64,000 nt of DNA from Thermococcus sp. JdF3 (GCF_012027495.1 NZ_SNUK01000005.1:1-64000), one strand, 5' to 3'. Shown: positions 8,887-18,107, numbered from the stretch's first letter. Notes: generated by a model not told the origin, from the letters alone. Made by a program: numbers and translations.

Positions 8887-9561
8887 TCACTTGTTCATCA
8901 TGAGCCTTATCCTCTCGGCGGCGTCTTTGGCCTTGTCAGAGATGTTGCTGAGCGTTCTGGCGATGTTGAGGATGTAGAAGCCGTCGCCCCAGCTCATCGA
9001 GTCGGCGTTCTCGAAGACGAGCTGCATGAGCTTCGTATCGAGGCCGTCTATCTTGTTCTCAACGCTCTCTATCTGCCTGATTATCTCGTACTCCCGCTCT
9101 ATCTCGCCCTCGGTGAAACCGCTCTCTATAACGCGGTCCATCTGGACTATGGCCTCGTGGACGAGTTTTGCCGCCTTGATGCTCTCCATACCCATCTCGA
9201 GAATTATGTCCTTGGCCTCCGTCGGGACGCAGTCGGGCTTCTTGACGAGCAGCCACTTCGCAGTGTCTTCAGCGGCATCCGCCACCTTGTCCTGCATGTG
9301 GAGGTAGATTATGACGTCCTCCCTCGCGACGGCCATCATGAGCTTCGAGCTGAGGGAGTCCCTTATCTCCTCCTTTATCCTGTCGGCAACGTCCTCAAGG
9401 CGGTCAACCTCGATGGCAAACTCCCTCATACCCTCGTAGTCGCACGCGTACCATGCCTGAAGCGCCTTCTCGAGCGTTTCGACGGTGTTGAGCACGACAT
9501 CAGCGTGCTTTATGAGGGGCTTGAATGGGCTCTTCGCGAAGAGCTTAGTCCACACCTGCAT
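8887..9561 (-). CDS. DUF47 (PhoU-like) phosphate transport accessory protein
   Basis: 224-residue all-helical protein of the DUF47/TIGR00153 family, related in fold to PhoU. Acidic and metal-binding-type patches occur in the helices (EVDRLEDVADRIKEEIRD near residue 50). It lies four bases downstream of the pitA-like gene on the same strand. DUF47 proteins are regularly paired with Pit phosphate transporters and are thought to regulate their activity. Its role here is inferred from that pairing. Confidence 0.9.
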   Translation of the reverse strand: MQVWTKLFAKSPFKPLIKHADVVLNTVETLEKALQAWYACDYEGMREFAIEVDRLEDVADRIKEEIRDSLSSKLMMAVAREDVIIYLHMQDKVADAAEDTAKWLLVKKPDCVPTEAKDIILEMGMESIKAAKLVHEAIVQMDRVIESGFTEGEIEREYEIIRQIESVENKIDGLDTKLMQLVFENADSMSWGDGFYILNIARTLSNISDKAKDAAERIRLMMNK

Positions 9562-9565
9562 GATA

Positions 9566-10786
9566 TCACCCCACGATCATCAGGAGCTTGAATATGGCCG
9601 CGCTTATCAGACCCGCGACCGGAACGGTAACAAACCAGGAGATTATTATATCCCTAACGATGTCTTTGTTTATTGCCTTTACTCCCCTCGCAAGGCCTAT
9701 TCCTATGACCGCGCCGACCACCGTGTGGGTCGTCGAGATTGGCAGTCCGAGCCAGCTGGCGGCGAGGACAACGGTCGCTGCAGAGAAGTCAATGGTGAAG
9801 CCGCGGGTGTTGGTGAGCTCGGTTATCTTCTTGCCGACCGTTTCCATGACCCTGTAACCGTAGGTGGCGACACCAACCGCTATTCCGAGACCGCCCATCG
9901 CAAGTATCCACTTAGGGACGGGAACCTGCATGCCGCCGAGACCCATCGTGGCTACCGCGTAGACGGCCGCGACCGGCCCTATAGCGTTGGCAACGTCGTT
10001 GGCGCCGTGGGCCAAAGCCACGTAGCCGGAGGTTACGACCTGCGCCTTCCGGAATATCGCCTCGACGCCTATGAAGGGGTCGCTGCTCGGGAAGCGGAGC
10101 TTTATCAGGAGGTACGTTACCACGAACACGATTATGCCCAGCGGGACGCCGTACATGAGAACTCCCGTCTTGAGGTCCTTCCCGTGGAGAACCTTGATGT
10201 AGAACATGGTTCCAATGACGACGAACGCCAGCCCAATCCAGAACGGGGACCATATCCTGGCGCTCCTGACGGGGTCCTTTCTCTCGAAGATGCTCTTCGT
10301 GAAGGCTTTGAAGATGAAGTAGGCCATTATGGCGCCGATTATCGGTGAGAGAATCCAGCTGAGAACGACCTGACCCATCTTGCCCCAGTTCACTATCGCG
10401 GTGCCGGCGTAGACTATTCCGTAGCCCGCTATGCCGCCTATGATGGAATGGGTAGTCGAGACCGGTAGGCCGAACTTGGTGGCCACTATTAGCCATATCG
10501 TGGCCGCGAGAAGGGCCGCAACGGAGCCATACACGAGGACCATCGGGTCGGTTATCATCGTCGGGTCTAGGATGCCCTTCCTTATCGTCTCCGTGACGCT
10601 CTTTCCGAAGAAGTACGCACCTGTGAACTCAAGGAGGCCAGCTATTATAACCGCCTGCTTCGGGGTTATCGCCTTGGCGCCGACGGCAGTGCTCATGGAG
10701 TTTGCGGCGTCGTTGGCACCTATCGCCCAGGCCATCGAAAATCCCAGCACCACGGTTATCAGCAACCATACGTCCACACTCACCAC
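9566..10786 (-). CDS. PitA-family inorganic phosphate transporter
   Basis: 406-residue membrane protein with the two inverted Pit repeats, each carrying the signature GANDxANxxG/A: GANDAANSMSTAVG near residue 23 and HGANDVANAIGPVAAV in the second half. The substrate loops PVSTTHSI and PISTTHTVVG are also present. Expected function is cation-coupled phosphate uptake in the cytoplasmic membrane. The start is uncertain: GTG at 10786, 10783 or 10777. A TATA box lies at 10808-10817 on the minus strand, and a 10-base palindrome (TAGCTAGCTA, 10835-10844) lies upstream of it as a possible operator. Confidence 0.93.
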   Translation of the reverse strand: MVSVDVWLLITVVLGFSMAWAIGANDAANSMSTAVGAKAITPKQAVIIAGLLEFTGAYFFGKSVTETIRKGILDPTMITDPMVLVYGSVAALLAATIWLIVATKFGLPVSTTHSIIGGIAGYGIVYAGTAIVNWGKMGQVVLSWILSPIIGAIMAYFIFKAFTKSIFERKDPVRSARIWSPFWIGLAFVVIGTMFYIKVLHGKDLKTGVLMYGVPLGIIVFVVTYLLIKLRFPSSDPFIGVEAIFRKAQVVTSGYVALAHGANDVANAIGPVAAVYAVATMGLGGMQVPVPKWILAMGGLGIAVGVATYGYRVMETVGKKITELTNTRGFTIDFSAATVVLAASWLGLPISTTHTVVGAVIGIGLARGVKAINKDIVRDIIISWFVTVPVAGLISAAIFKLLMIVG

Positions 10787-10807
10787 CGGGAGGGACTCGA
10801 GGGCGGC

Positions 10808-10817
10808 ATATAAATAC
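10808..10817 (-). promoter_or_regulatory. TATA box for pitA-DUF47 operon
   Basis: TATTTATATG on the minus strand, about 22-30 bases before the candidate GTG starts of the phosphate transporter, which implies a very short leader. The palindrome at 10835-10844 lies about 20 bases upstream. Confidence 0.6.
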
Positions 10818-10883
10818 CTTGTCGCAGTAGAATATAGCTAGCTACCATGAACTATATAGGTCTAAATAGAATAAAGAGAAAAG

Positions 10884-12503
10884 TTAGGACTCAACCTTGA
10901 TAGGTTCGACACTTATGTTGCCATCGGCCATCATTCCAAGCTTGACGTAGTGATAAAAGCCCCCCTCGTCCGGCTTTGCGTAGAGAGGAGCGCCTCCCGC
11001 GCCGGTTACTATGTAGTGGACTCCCTCGATGGTTCCGTTCCAGAACATGTGGATGTGGCTGAAGATTCCAAAGGCGTTGTACTCCCCCATCAGTTCCAGC
11101 AACTTCTTCCCGTCGGTGGGGTTCATGCCGTGGTCGCCGTTCGGCCTTGGATCCTTAGGTGGAGCGTGCATCACCATCACGGGCCTCTTGCCCATGGCCT
11201 TAGCCCTCTCAAGCTCGTTCTGAAGCCAGCTCCACTGCTCGTCGCTCAGCCCGTAGTCGTTTTCGACATTGTTCATGAAGATGTAGTAGTAATCCCCGAG
11301 GACGAAGGAATAGTCCGTTGGACCGAAGAGCTGGTGGTAGACGTTTATGCCCTCCCCGCGATACTCGTGGTTTCCGACCGCTATGAAAATCGGCTTGTTC
11401 CACTTCCACTCCTTCAGCAGGGCCGCCCACTCGTCAACCTTGCCCGAATAGACCAGGTCTCCACCGTCCATCACGAAAACGGCGTTATTCTCGTTCATCC
11501 TGTCCCTCAGCTGCAGGAAAGCCTTCGGAACCTCCGTGCCGCCGTCCGGCCTGTGGTCACCGAAGGCAAAAACCGTGTAGTCTCCGATGTCTTTTGGAAC
11601 GATGCTGAAGGAAGACTCCGAAGTCGTGAATCTGACCCACGTATCGCCGGTCTCGACTCCCTCGGGCAGGTTCAGCACCGAGGGGTTGGTGTTCTCGATA
11701 ACGTAGGTAAGTGCAGCCCCTGTTCCGTCTTTAACCTCCACGCTGACGTTGAAGCCGAGGGCACGGATGTAAACCGTGGAGCCGTTGACGAGCCTGATAA
11801 AGCCTCCCTTTACGGTGACGTTCTCGCCGTCAACGACCCGCCAGTAGTATATGAACGGCTCCCTGCTCCTGAAAGAGCCAAGGTACCAGTGTTCACCGTC
11901 GTCTGGAATTCCGTTCCAGTTGTTGTCCCCTATGACCTTGAGGAGAATCCCCTCAAACTCGCCGCTCCTCAGAACATCGTCCGTTCTAAGGGATGCCCCG
12001 TTCCTGAGGTTCATAGCGTACTCAATGGCCGCGCCAGCGCCAGCCTTGCTGGTGCCTGTGAAGACGAAATACGCCTTTCCGTCCTTATTGAAGGCCGCAA
12101 AAACGCCCTTGTCTTTTCCAACGAACTTGACGCCGAACTTGTAGACTATGTAACCAAAGTAGTCGTTGACCGTTATTAGTATCGGTTTTCCCCTGAGGAT
12201 CTCTCTAGCATCCGCCGGGGACAGCACTGCAACCCCACCCTCGTACTGGCTCGCGGGGAGTATCTGCGCGTTCGGGAAGTAGTGCTTCGCGAGATCCTCG
12301 TAGCCCTCGCTGACGTAAACCTTGGAAGCGTCGGCAAGGCTGCTCCACTGGGCCAGAACCTGTCCCTTCTCGTAGCTCCCGAAGTCTATTCCACCGGAGG
12401 GCGAGGTAGCTGTGGTGGAAGTCTCCGTTGGAGTGCTCTGGCTTATGCATCCCGACACCAGCACGATGAAAACCAGGAGAATTCCAAAAACGGCTTTCTT
12501 CAT
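10884..12503 (-). CDS. Metallophosphoesterase lipoprotein
   Basis: 539 residues, start at 12503 after GGAAGGTGA. A signal peptide ends in a lipobox with Cys19 (LVSGC), followed by a Thr/Ser-rich linker to about residue 40. The C-terminal 230 residues are a calcineurin-like phosphoesterase domain with the motif series FGDHRP, DGGDLVYSG, GNHEY, HAPP and SHIHMFW, which supply the metal ligands. The middle 300 residues are an extracellular region I do not recognise. It is anchored outside the membrane, and its position next to the phosphate transporter (opposite end of pitA) makes phosphate scavenging plausible but unproven. Confidence 0.88.
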   Translation of the reverse strand: MKKAVFGILLVFIVLVSGCISQSTPTETSTTATSPSGGIDFGSYEKGQVLAQWSSLADASKVYVSEGYEDLAKHYFPNAQILPASQYEGGVAVLSPADAREILRGKPILITVNDYFGYIVYKFGVKFVGKDKGVFAAFNKDGKAYFVFTGTSKAGAGAAIEYAMNLRNGASLRTDDVLRSGEFEGILLKVIGDNNWNGIPDDGEHWYLGSFRSREPFIYYWRVVDGENVTVKGGFIRLVNGSTVYIRALGFNVSVEVKDGTGAALTYVIENTNPSVLNLPEGVETGDTWVRFTTSESSFSIVPKDIGDYTVFAFGDHRPDGGTEVPKAFLQLRDRMNENNAVFVMDGGDLVYSGKVDEWAALLKEWKWNKPIFIAVGNHEYRGEGINVYHQLFGPTDYSFVLGDYYYIFMNNVENDYGLSDEQWSWLQNELERAKAMGKRPVMVMHAPPKDPRPNGDHGMNPTDGKKLLELMGEYNAFGIFSHIHMFWNGTIEGVHYIVTGAGGAPLYAKPDEGGFYHYVKLGMMADGNISVEPIKVES

Positions 12504-12571
12504 TGCGTTCACCTTCCGGAAAATTGGAACGGGAGCTTAAAGCACTTTTGATTGGCATCACGAACTCGGCA

Positions 12572-12583
12572 GATTTAAATAGC
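12572..12583 (+). promoter_or_regulatory. TATA box for cupin gene
   Basis: GATTTAAATAGC lies about 30 bases before the GGTGATACC ribosome binding site and 35 bases before the ATG at 12612, which is normal archaeal spacing. Confidence 0.6.
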
Positions 12584-12611
12584 CCGAGGCCGAAAGTATT
12601 TCGGTGATACC

Positions 12612-12968
12612 ATGTTCGTCGGACACTACACCGAGGTCCCCGAGAAGGACACCGGTTTTGAGGGAGTGACCATCAGATGGCTCGTCTCCCCGAAGCTCGG
12701 AGCGAAGAACTATGCGATGCGCTACTTCGTCCTCAAGAAGGGTGCGGAGATACCCCTCCACCACCACGACTGGGAGCACGAGATATTCATCGTGAGGGGA
12801 GAGGGAATCATAACGAACGGAAAGGAAGAGTTCCATGTCAGGGAGGGAGACTTCCTCTACGTTCCGCCCAACGAGACCCACGGCTACAGGGCGACCGGAG
12901 AAACGCTGGAGTTTCTCTGCATAATCCCCGCCAAGAAGGAGGCCATTCCTGAGGATGAGTGGGCCTAG
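12612..12968 (+). CDS. Cupin domain protein
   Basis: 118-residue single-domain cupin. Motif 1 contains HHHDWEHEIFIVRGEG, and motif 2 contains GDFLYVPPNETHGYR, giving the usual His/His/Glu/His metal site. Such small cupins include metal-dependent isomerases, dioxygenases and sugar-binding proteins; the substrate cannot be told. GGTGATACC precedes the ATG. Its stop codon and the stop of the converging signal peptidase gene share a CTAG, so the two genes overlap by four bases tail to tail. Confidence 0.9.
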   Translation: MFVGHYTEVPEKDTGFEGVTIRWLVSPKLGAKNYAMRYFVLKKGAEIPLHHHDWEHEIFIVRGEGIITNGKEEFHVREGDFLYVPPNETHGYRATGETLEFLCIIPAKKEAIPEDEWA

Positions 12969-13537
12969 CGGCGTCTGTGATAGTAGGCCTTTATTTTCTT
13001 CCTTCTCAGAGCGACGAGGTCTGCCTTTCTGGATTTTGAACGTAGGGGTTCCTCCTCGAGCAGGAGCCACGCCAGGTCGTATGCAAGAGAGGCGATTATG
13101 AACAGAAAAATCCCGAAAACTATCAGCGGAGTGTAGTACCAGACCACACCGACTCTTGGAATCACCAGAACAACCCTGCCAACCACCTGGGAGTAATAGA
13201 CCCGCCAGGGGTCTGTGTAGTTCCGGTTGTCCCCTTTGGTGATATAGTACATCCGCATTTCCGGATCGGCCTTCATGCCAACGATGCGGTGGGTTATCAT
13301 GTAGGTCGAGTTGCCGAGGGTCACGCGGTAGAGGATAACGTCCCCAACGTGGAGCCCATCTGGCGAAGATGGCATTGTTATGACGAGGTCGTTGGGATTG
13401 ATGTGAGGCTCCATCGAGTCGGTCAGGATAACGACGTACTGGAAGCCAAAGACGAAGTGGAGAGCCATGACTAGGACCACGAAGAACAGGAGGAGGTACG
13501 AGATGATTGAAAGGACGTCGATACGACGCTTCACCAT
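12965..13537 (-). CDS. Signal peptidase I (archaeal type)
   Basis: 190 residues. One N-terminal membrane helix is followed by the catalytic serine in TDSMEP (Ser41) and by His83 in ITHRIVG. This is the Ser-His arrangement of the archaeal/ER signal peptidase rather than the bacterial Ser-Lys form. A conserved acidic box TKGDNRNYTDP follows. A second helix lies near residues 130-150, and the end is strongly basic. It lies 11 bases downstream of the two small secreted-type proteins, so it may process them specifically, as dedicated signal peptidases do in other archaeal and Gram-positive surface operons (inference). Confidence 0.9.
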   Translation of the reverse strand: MVKRRIDVLSIISYLLLFFVVLVMALHFVFGFQYVVILTDSMEPHINPNDLVITMPSSPDGLHVGDVILYRVTLGNSTYMITHRIVGMKADPEMRMYYITKGDNRNYTDPWRVYYSQVVGRVVLVIPRVGVVWYYTPLIVFGIFLFIIASLAYDLAWLLLEEEPLRSKSRKADLVALRRKKIKAYYHRRR

Positions 13538-13548
13538 TAAACCACCGC

Positions 13549-13836
13549 CTAATTAAAGCCGCATTCGGCACCCATCCCGGCGACTTCGGCACTGTAATCG
13601 GCGTGCCTCACTATATAAACCCAGCCGACGTAGGCTAAAAGATTGACGGTGCCGAAAATGTCTGCGTTGGCCTGGCCGAAGCCGATGGAAATTTCCCTGT
13701 CCCTGAAGCGGTTGCTGGTTTCAACGACACGGCGGCCCATAACAGTTCCACTGGAGACCTTCCCCACCCTGCCGGTGCCGTTTGAGGGCGAGACCAGCAA
13801 AGAATAAGAAAAGGCAGGGATCAATTCAGATTTCAC
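13549..13836 (-). CDS. Hypothetical protein coupled to exported protein and signal peptidase
   Basis: 95 residues, start overlapping the upstream stop by ATGA. I do not recognise it. It has a hydrophobic start (residues 5-17), a Gly/Ser/Thr-rich middle and two cysteines near neither end of any known motif. The composition resembles an exported beta-rich protein, but no clear cleavable signal is visible. It may be a truncated relative of the larger secreted proteins often encoded beside archaeal signal peptidases. Confidence 0.6.
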   Translation of the reverse strand: MKSELIPAFSYSLLVSPSNGTGRVGKVSSGTVMGRRVVETSNRFRDREISIGFGQANADIFGTVNLLAYVGWVYIVRHADYSAEVAGMGAECGFN

Positions 13837-14255
13837 GGGGAGACTGTCTGGCCCTGGAACACGACGGTAACTGTATTTAGATTGTTATTGTCGAGGGGTA
13901 TCCCATTATTCAGGCCGTTATTGGTGAAGTCCACAGTATACACCCCAGTACTCCCACTGTACGTGGCGAGGTACTTTTGGCCATCAATTATGAGGTAAAC
14001 AGTGTCACTCCCAGTACCAACCTTGGTGCCCTGGTCGTCGGTGAGGGTTATGGTTGCAGATGTGACGTACTGGGCATCATTGCTGAGGGTCCAGTCGACG
14101 TAGGCATGGTGAACAGTCTGCGGCATGCCACCATTTCCGGCGTCAAGCTCCTGAAAGTGCACATTTATAGTCGGAACAGCCAGAGCCGCACCAACCATGG
14201 CCAGCACAAGGGCGAGTGTCAGTGGAATTAACCTCTTCTTATTACTCCTCCTCAT
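13833..14255 (-). CDS. Secreted small beta-rich protein
   Basis: 140 residues with a clear signal peptide: basic start (MRRSNKKR), hydrophobic core (residues 10-26) and an AALA cleavage-type site before VPTINV. The mature part is rich in Thr, Val, Asn and Gly with alternating hydrophobic positions, consistent with a small immunoglobulin-like beta sandwich. It is the first gene of a three-gene run (this, the 95-residue protein, signal peptidase I). It may build or decorate the cell surface. No specific family recognised. Confidence 0.75.
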   Translation of the reverse strand: MRRSNKKRLIPLTLALVLAMVGAALAVPTINVHFQELDAGNGGMPQTVHHAYVDWTLSNDAQYVTSATITLTDDQGTKVGTGSDTVYLIIDGQKYLATYSGSTGVYTVDFTNNGLNNGIPLDNNNLNTVTVVFQGQTVSP

Positions 14256-14303
14256 TCTGATTCACCCCCAAGATGGAGAGCTATACTTTATGATTGAACG
14301 ATA

Positions 14304-14313
14304 GTATAAATAG
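14304..14313 (-). promoter_or_regulatory. TATA box for secreted protein/signal peptidase operon
   Basis: CTATTTATAC-like element on the minus strand about 50 bases upstream of the ATG at 14255. The surrounding 14256-14427 stretch is A/T-rich and holds no gene. Confidence 0.55.
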
Positions 14314-14427
14314 TTTTCTAAATCCAACCGGATTGGTTCACCCTTTGATGTTGTAAGTTCTACAACAAAACCAGTGTCCGGTTAGGTATCTCCCAACGAC
14401 CGTTGAATACTCCACAAGAAAGACACC

Positions 14428-15705
14428 TCAGCGGAGGGGAGTGCCCTTCAGGTAAGTTGAGCCGGCCCACTCAACCCGAACCTGCAGGAATTCGCCGGGC
14501 TCACCAGAATCAAGGATTACCTCCTTGTAATTGAAAGTCCTGGCCTCAACGCCGCCCTTCTCCCCGGCCCCATGGACGAGAACCTCCACCGTCCTGCCAA
14601 GATACGCCCTGTTTATTTCGTGGGCTATCTGGAGCCTAAGCCTGTGAAGGGCCCTTGAGCGTTCCTTGACCCGCCATCCCGGAAGCTGCTTCCATTTCGC
14701 CGCGATCGTGCCAGGTCTCGGCGAGTAGCGGGAAACGTTTATCTTGTCCGGCCGGACGCGCTTGATTAGCTCAACGGTGTTCTCGAAAGCCTCATCAGTC
14801 TCCCCGGGAAAGCCCACTATAATGTCCGTATTGAGGTTCAAATCACGAACCTTCTTACGAAATGTCCGAACTATCTCCTCGAACTGTTCCGCAGTGTACG
14901 TTCTGCCCATCCGCCTCAGAACCTCATCGTCGCCGCTCTGGACGGGCAGGTGAAGGAAGCGGTAGACCTTCTCATCGGTGTAGGCATCAACGAGCTCGTC
15001 GAGGAACTTGAGGACGTGGTTGGGGTTCATCATGCCGACCCTGACCCTGAAATCGCCCTCGATGGCCGTTATCTCGTCGAGTAGCTTGGCCAAGTTCGTC
15101 CCGATGTCGAAGCCGTAGCAACCGGTGTCCTCGCTCGACAGCTGTATCTCCTTGTATCCCCTGGCGAGGGCCTCCTTGACCCACCTGACGACGAGCTCCG
15201 GTTTGTAGCTCTTCAGAACTCCCCTGGCGAAGCGCGTGGCACAGTAGGTGCAGGCGTTGAGACAGCCCTCACTTATCGGGACGACGAAGGCGACGCCACT
15301 CTTCCAGAGGCGCGGGAGCTCGAGCTTGTCTATGCTCCTCTCGCGCCAGCCCTCGACGCTCACCAGCTTTCCGCCGCTCTCGGCGACGCTTATCGCCTCG
15401 GCTATCCTATCTATGCTCTTAACGCCGAGTATTCCGGAGACGCGTGAATCTATGGCATCCGGGTTGACGTGAGGGAGGCAGCCGGTGACGATTACCCCCT
15501 TACCGGAGTCAAGGAGCTCCTCTATGCGCTCGCGCATGTGCTTCTCGGTGGGGTCTTTGACCGCGCAGGTGTTGACCACAACGTAGTCGGCAGTTTCAGG
15601 GGTCTCGACCAGCTCATAGCCCGCGCTAACCAGAAGGCCCTCCATCATCTCGGCATCTGCCCTGTTCCTCGTGCACCCGTAGGTCTCGACGTGAACCCTA
15701 ACCAT
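14428..15705 (-). CDS. tRNA t6A37 methylthiotransferase (archaeal e-MtaB)
   Basis: 425 residues. An N-terminal methylthiotransferase domain has cysteines in YGCTRN, NTCAVKD and TGCLP that hold the auxiliary cluster. The radical SAM domain has CLNACTYC (Cys-x3-Cys-x2-Cys) near residue 148. A C-terminal TRAM domain starts near residue 360. It converts t6A37 of ANN-decoding tRNAs to ms2t6A. The assignment to the archaeal/eukaryotic e-MtaB branch rather than MiaB rests on the RVHVETYGCT start and family distribution. It is monocistronic as far as can be seen. Confidence 0.9.
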   Translation of the reverse strand: MVRVHVETYGCTRNRADAEMMEGLLVSAGYELVETPETADYVVVNTCAVKDPTEKHMRERIEELLDSGKGVIVTGCLPHVNPDAIDSRVSGILGVKSIDRIAEAISVAESGGKLVSVEGWRERSIDKLELPRLWKSGVAFVVPISEGCLNACTYCATRFARGVLKSYKPELVVRWVKEALARGYKEIQLSSEDTGCYGFDIGTNLAKLLDEITAIEGDFRVRVGMMNPNHVLKFLDELVDAYTDEKVYRFLHLPVQSGDDEVLRRMGRTYTAEQFEEIVRTFRKKVRDLNLNTDIIVGFPGETDEAFENTVELIKRVRPDKINVSRYSPRPGTIAAKWKQLPGWRVKERSRALHRLRLQIAHEINRAYLGRTVEVLVHGAGEKGGVEARTFNYKEVILDSGEPGEFLQVRVEWAGSTYLKGTPLR

Positions 15706-15744
15706 CGGTGGGCGCTCTGGGAAGGGGTTTAAAAAGGGTGCGGT

Positions 15745-16057
15745 TCAAAAATGGGGATTAAACCGCACACATAATACTGAGGAGCATGAAGAGAGCATCA
15801 CGAAAAGAAAAACAGCCATGAACGTTAGTTTTTCCTTTATCCAGTCGCGGGCCCTGTTGTAGTGCCGCATAACCAGAAGGAAAAGAAGCAGACGATCAAA
15901 ACAGGACGAGTGAGGAGAGGGCCATGAAGGCAACGTCCGGAAGATACCGGCCAACCCCGATGGTGTCAAAGAGGGCCACCGTCCAGTAGAGCATGACGGG
16001 TGAGAGAAGAACCAGGATCACAACTGCAACCCCAATCATTATGGAGTCCTCGTCCAT
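15745..16057 (-). pseudogene. Small membrane protein split by a one-base frameshift
   Basis: The first part is a 53-codon frame from the ATG at 16057 to the TGA at 15896-15898, with two membrane segments. The second part continues in another frame from about 15900 to the TGA at 15745, with a third segment and MRHYNRARDWIKEKLTF. Removing one T from the run of four (plus-strand AAAA, 15898-15901) joins them into about 102 residues reading SLVLFDRLLLFLL across the joint. It is a pseudogene, a programmed frameshift or a sequencing error. I do not recognise the family. Confidence 0.6.
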
Positions 16058-16100
16058 GTTAGCACCCAAAAGTTTCTAGGGGAAAAATGATAAAAATTCA

Positions 16101-17384
16101 TCACTCCGTTGTTTGAGAGAGCATCACAACGTATGGACACATGTTTTTAGCGATGATCTTCGCCATCTCATAGTTGTAGAGGGGCTGAGCCGTTGGGTCA
16201 TCTGTGCGCAGTCTGACCATCATCTCCAAGGCCGCATCCCCGTGCTTGAAGTACCATCCCACGGCGTCCTGGATGTAGAGGGACGTTAACGGATCCTGGG
16301 AACAATCGTTAATGGACTCCAGAGCCTCATGCCTCAGACGAAGAACCATCCTGACTTTCTCCGTTGGGGTTCTCAGGGCAGCAAAAGTCGAATTGAGGGC
16401 CTCAAATTCGTCAAGATGCCCGTCTATTGCGATTGCGTACAGCAGGTGGTAAGTAGCCGCTGAATAGTAGCCGTTCTCGACTCCCGGGAGACCCCGCTTT
16501 TTATGGTACTCCTTCCAGTCACACGCCACCTTGAGCATCGTTTCCTCGAATTCACACGGAACATCAACCCTTGAGAGATTATCCACGAGCGCGTGCACGT
16601 TAGTTCTTTGCCCACTGGGATTGAAGGTACCGGGGGTTACATGATTGATAAGCACCGTTGAGTCCATCAAAAAGCCCCTGGCGAATTCCAGATAACTCGT
16701 CACCCAGCTTCCAAGTATGCTCACGTTTTCAATCTCCTGAGACGTTGTTGGGTTTGGTATCCTATCAAGCTTTTCCAGGAAGTCACGGGACTGGTTCAGA
16801 GAGATTTCCGCCTTGATTATGTTGTCCTCAACCACAAAGCCGGTTATAAAATAGTCCGTGAAGTTAATCCCGCTCCCCAACGTTTGTTTCCACTTTTCAG
16901 CCGTTTTGTTCTGTAAATCTTCCACACTCCGAAACTGCCCACGGACGTACTTAAGGAACTCCGTGCGGTTTACGAGTGCAAGGGTTGAGCCCAAGTGGTC
17001 AGCGGCAAGCACTGCACAGCTCCTGCCCTCTGTGAGGGCGGCGTAAAACTGAGCCCTGCGTTGATACGAATAGGTCCTGTTAAGGCAGGCATCGATGTCT
17101 CCTATTTCGTCATCCGAGACATTCAGCTTGAGAAGCATCTCCCTAAGCTCCAGGACTCGCTCAATGGCACGTTCAACGTCTTCGTCACCCACCTTTTGAT
17201 TCAGATAAGCCCAATGGGTGGAATTGTAGCCCAGTTTAAAAGTCTCAAGGTCCGTTTGAACCAAGTTGAGGGTGTTGTTGAGCTCTACCTCCGCCCTTAT
17301 TGCCCTCTCGTGTTGAATATACTTTGAGTAAGCCAAGAACCCGAAAACCACCAGAAAAAGAAGGAAAAGGACCTTCGTTTTCAT
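16101..17384 (-). CDS. Hypothetical membrane-anchored exported protein
   Basis: 427 residues. An uncleaved-type N-terminal helix (residues 4-18, KVLFLLFLVVFGFLAY) anchors a large helical outer domain with five or six Cys and many NxT/NxS sequons. I do not recognise it. The regular spacing of long amphipathic helices suggests an all-alpha repeat-like fold. Upstream on the minus strand is an A/T-rich stretch. It stands alone between the broken membrane gene and the TRAM protein gene. Confidence 0.7.
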   Translation of the reverse strand: MKTKVLFLLFLVVFGFLAYSKYIQHERAIRAEVELNNTLNLVQTDLETFKLGYNSTHWAYLNQKVGDEDVERAIERVLELREMLLKLNVSDDEIGDIDACLNRTYSYQRRAQFYAALTEGRSCAVLAADHLGSTLALVNRTEFLKYVRGQFRSVEDLQNKTAEKWKQTLGSGINFTDYFITGFVVEDNIIKAEISLNQSRDFLEKLDRIPNPTTSQEIENVSILGSWVTSYLEFARGFLMDSTVLINHVTPGTFNPSGQRTNVHALVDNLSRVDVPCEFEETMLKVACDWKEYHKKRGLPGVENGYYSAATYHLLYAIAIDGHLDEFEALNSTFAALRTPTEKVRMVLRLRHEALESINDCSQDPLTSLYIQDAVGWYFKHGDAALEMMVRLRTDDPTAQPLYNYEMAKIIAKNMCPYVVMLSQTTE

Positions 17385-17652
17385 GGTTATCCCCCTTCAA
17401 TCCTCGCGCTGTTGGCATAGTGGACTCCTGAAACCCAGAAGTTTCCTCCACATTGTGGGGTTCCTCCTATGCGAGTTTTTCATTGTAATGTTACTCATTG
17501 ACTTTTATAAAATTTTCTACGATTTGCATTTCAATCCAATATTTTCATTTATAATAGTAGGATGAAATGCGCTCAGTTTCAGAACAAGGGGCTCAAGCTT
17601 ATGTTTTGAACCTTAGAAAACCGGTCAGATTAAGAATAAGAGGAAAAAAGGA

Positions 17653-17865
17653 TCAGATGACTTCGCCAAAGGCGAACTTCCTCTTGACCGAGTTAATGAC
17701 GATCTCAACCTCGTCGCCGACCTGGGTGTTCGGGACGAAGATAACGAAGCCCTTTATCTTGGCGATACCATCGCCACCCTTTCCAAGGCTCTCAATCCTA
17801 ACTCTATACCTTTCTCCAACCTTAACAGGGGCTTCGTAGCCACCGCCAAATCCATCTCCATACAT
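17653..17865 (-). CDS. TRAM domain protein
   Basis: 70 residues from the ATG at 17865; the longer open frame starts at a TTG without support. After a Gly-rich N-terminus the protein is a single TRAM/OB fold: [20 protein letters not shown], then GFVIFVPN, then GDEVEI and a basic end. Small stand-alone TRAM proteins are abundant archaeal RNA-binding proteins, proposed as RNA chaperones. A TATA box lies at 17944-17955. Confidence 0.9.
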   Translation of the reverse strand: MYGDGFGGGYEAPVKVGERYRVRIESLGKGGDGIAKIKGFVIFVPNTQVGDEVEIVINSVKRKFAFGEVI

Positions 17866-18107
17866 ATCCAACACCAACTCTTTCAACTTTCAGGGCTCCC
17901 TCGAAAGACTCCGAGAAGAGTCCCATTGAGAACTCACCCTGAGGGTATATAAAGCTTTGGGTGATTTTTAGGCCCTTAAAGTCACCAAAATGCTGTTTCG
18001 AGCCACATGAGGACACTGATGCATTATTTTCCAGAAATCCCGCGCTTCCAATCCTTAACCGTGGAGGGTTTCGGCGCCGATGTCAGCAGGCAGGTAATTA
18101 ACCTTTG

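Noticed and set aside
17385-17652. Small RNA or leader gene in the 268-base gap before the TRAM gene end
   Set aside because: A/T-rich with no box C/D pair, no stable fold and no open frame with a ribosome binding site.
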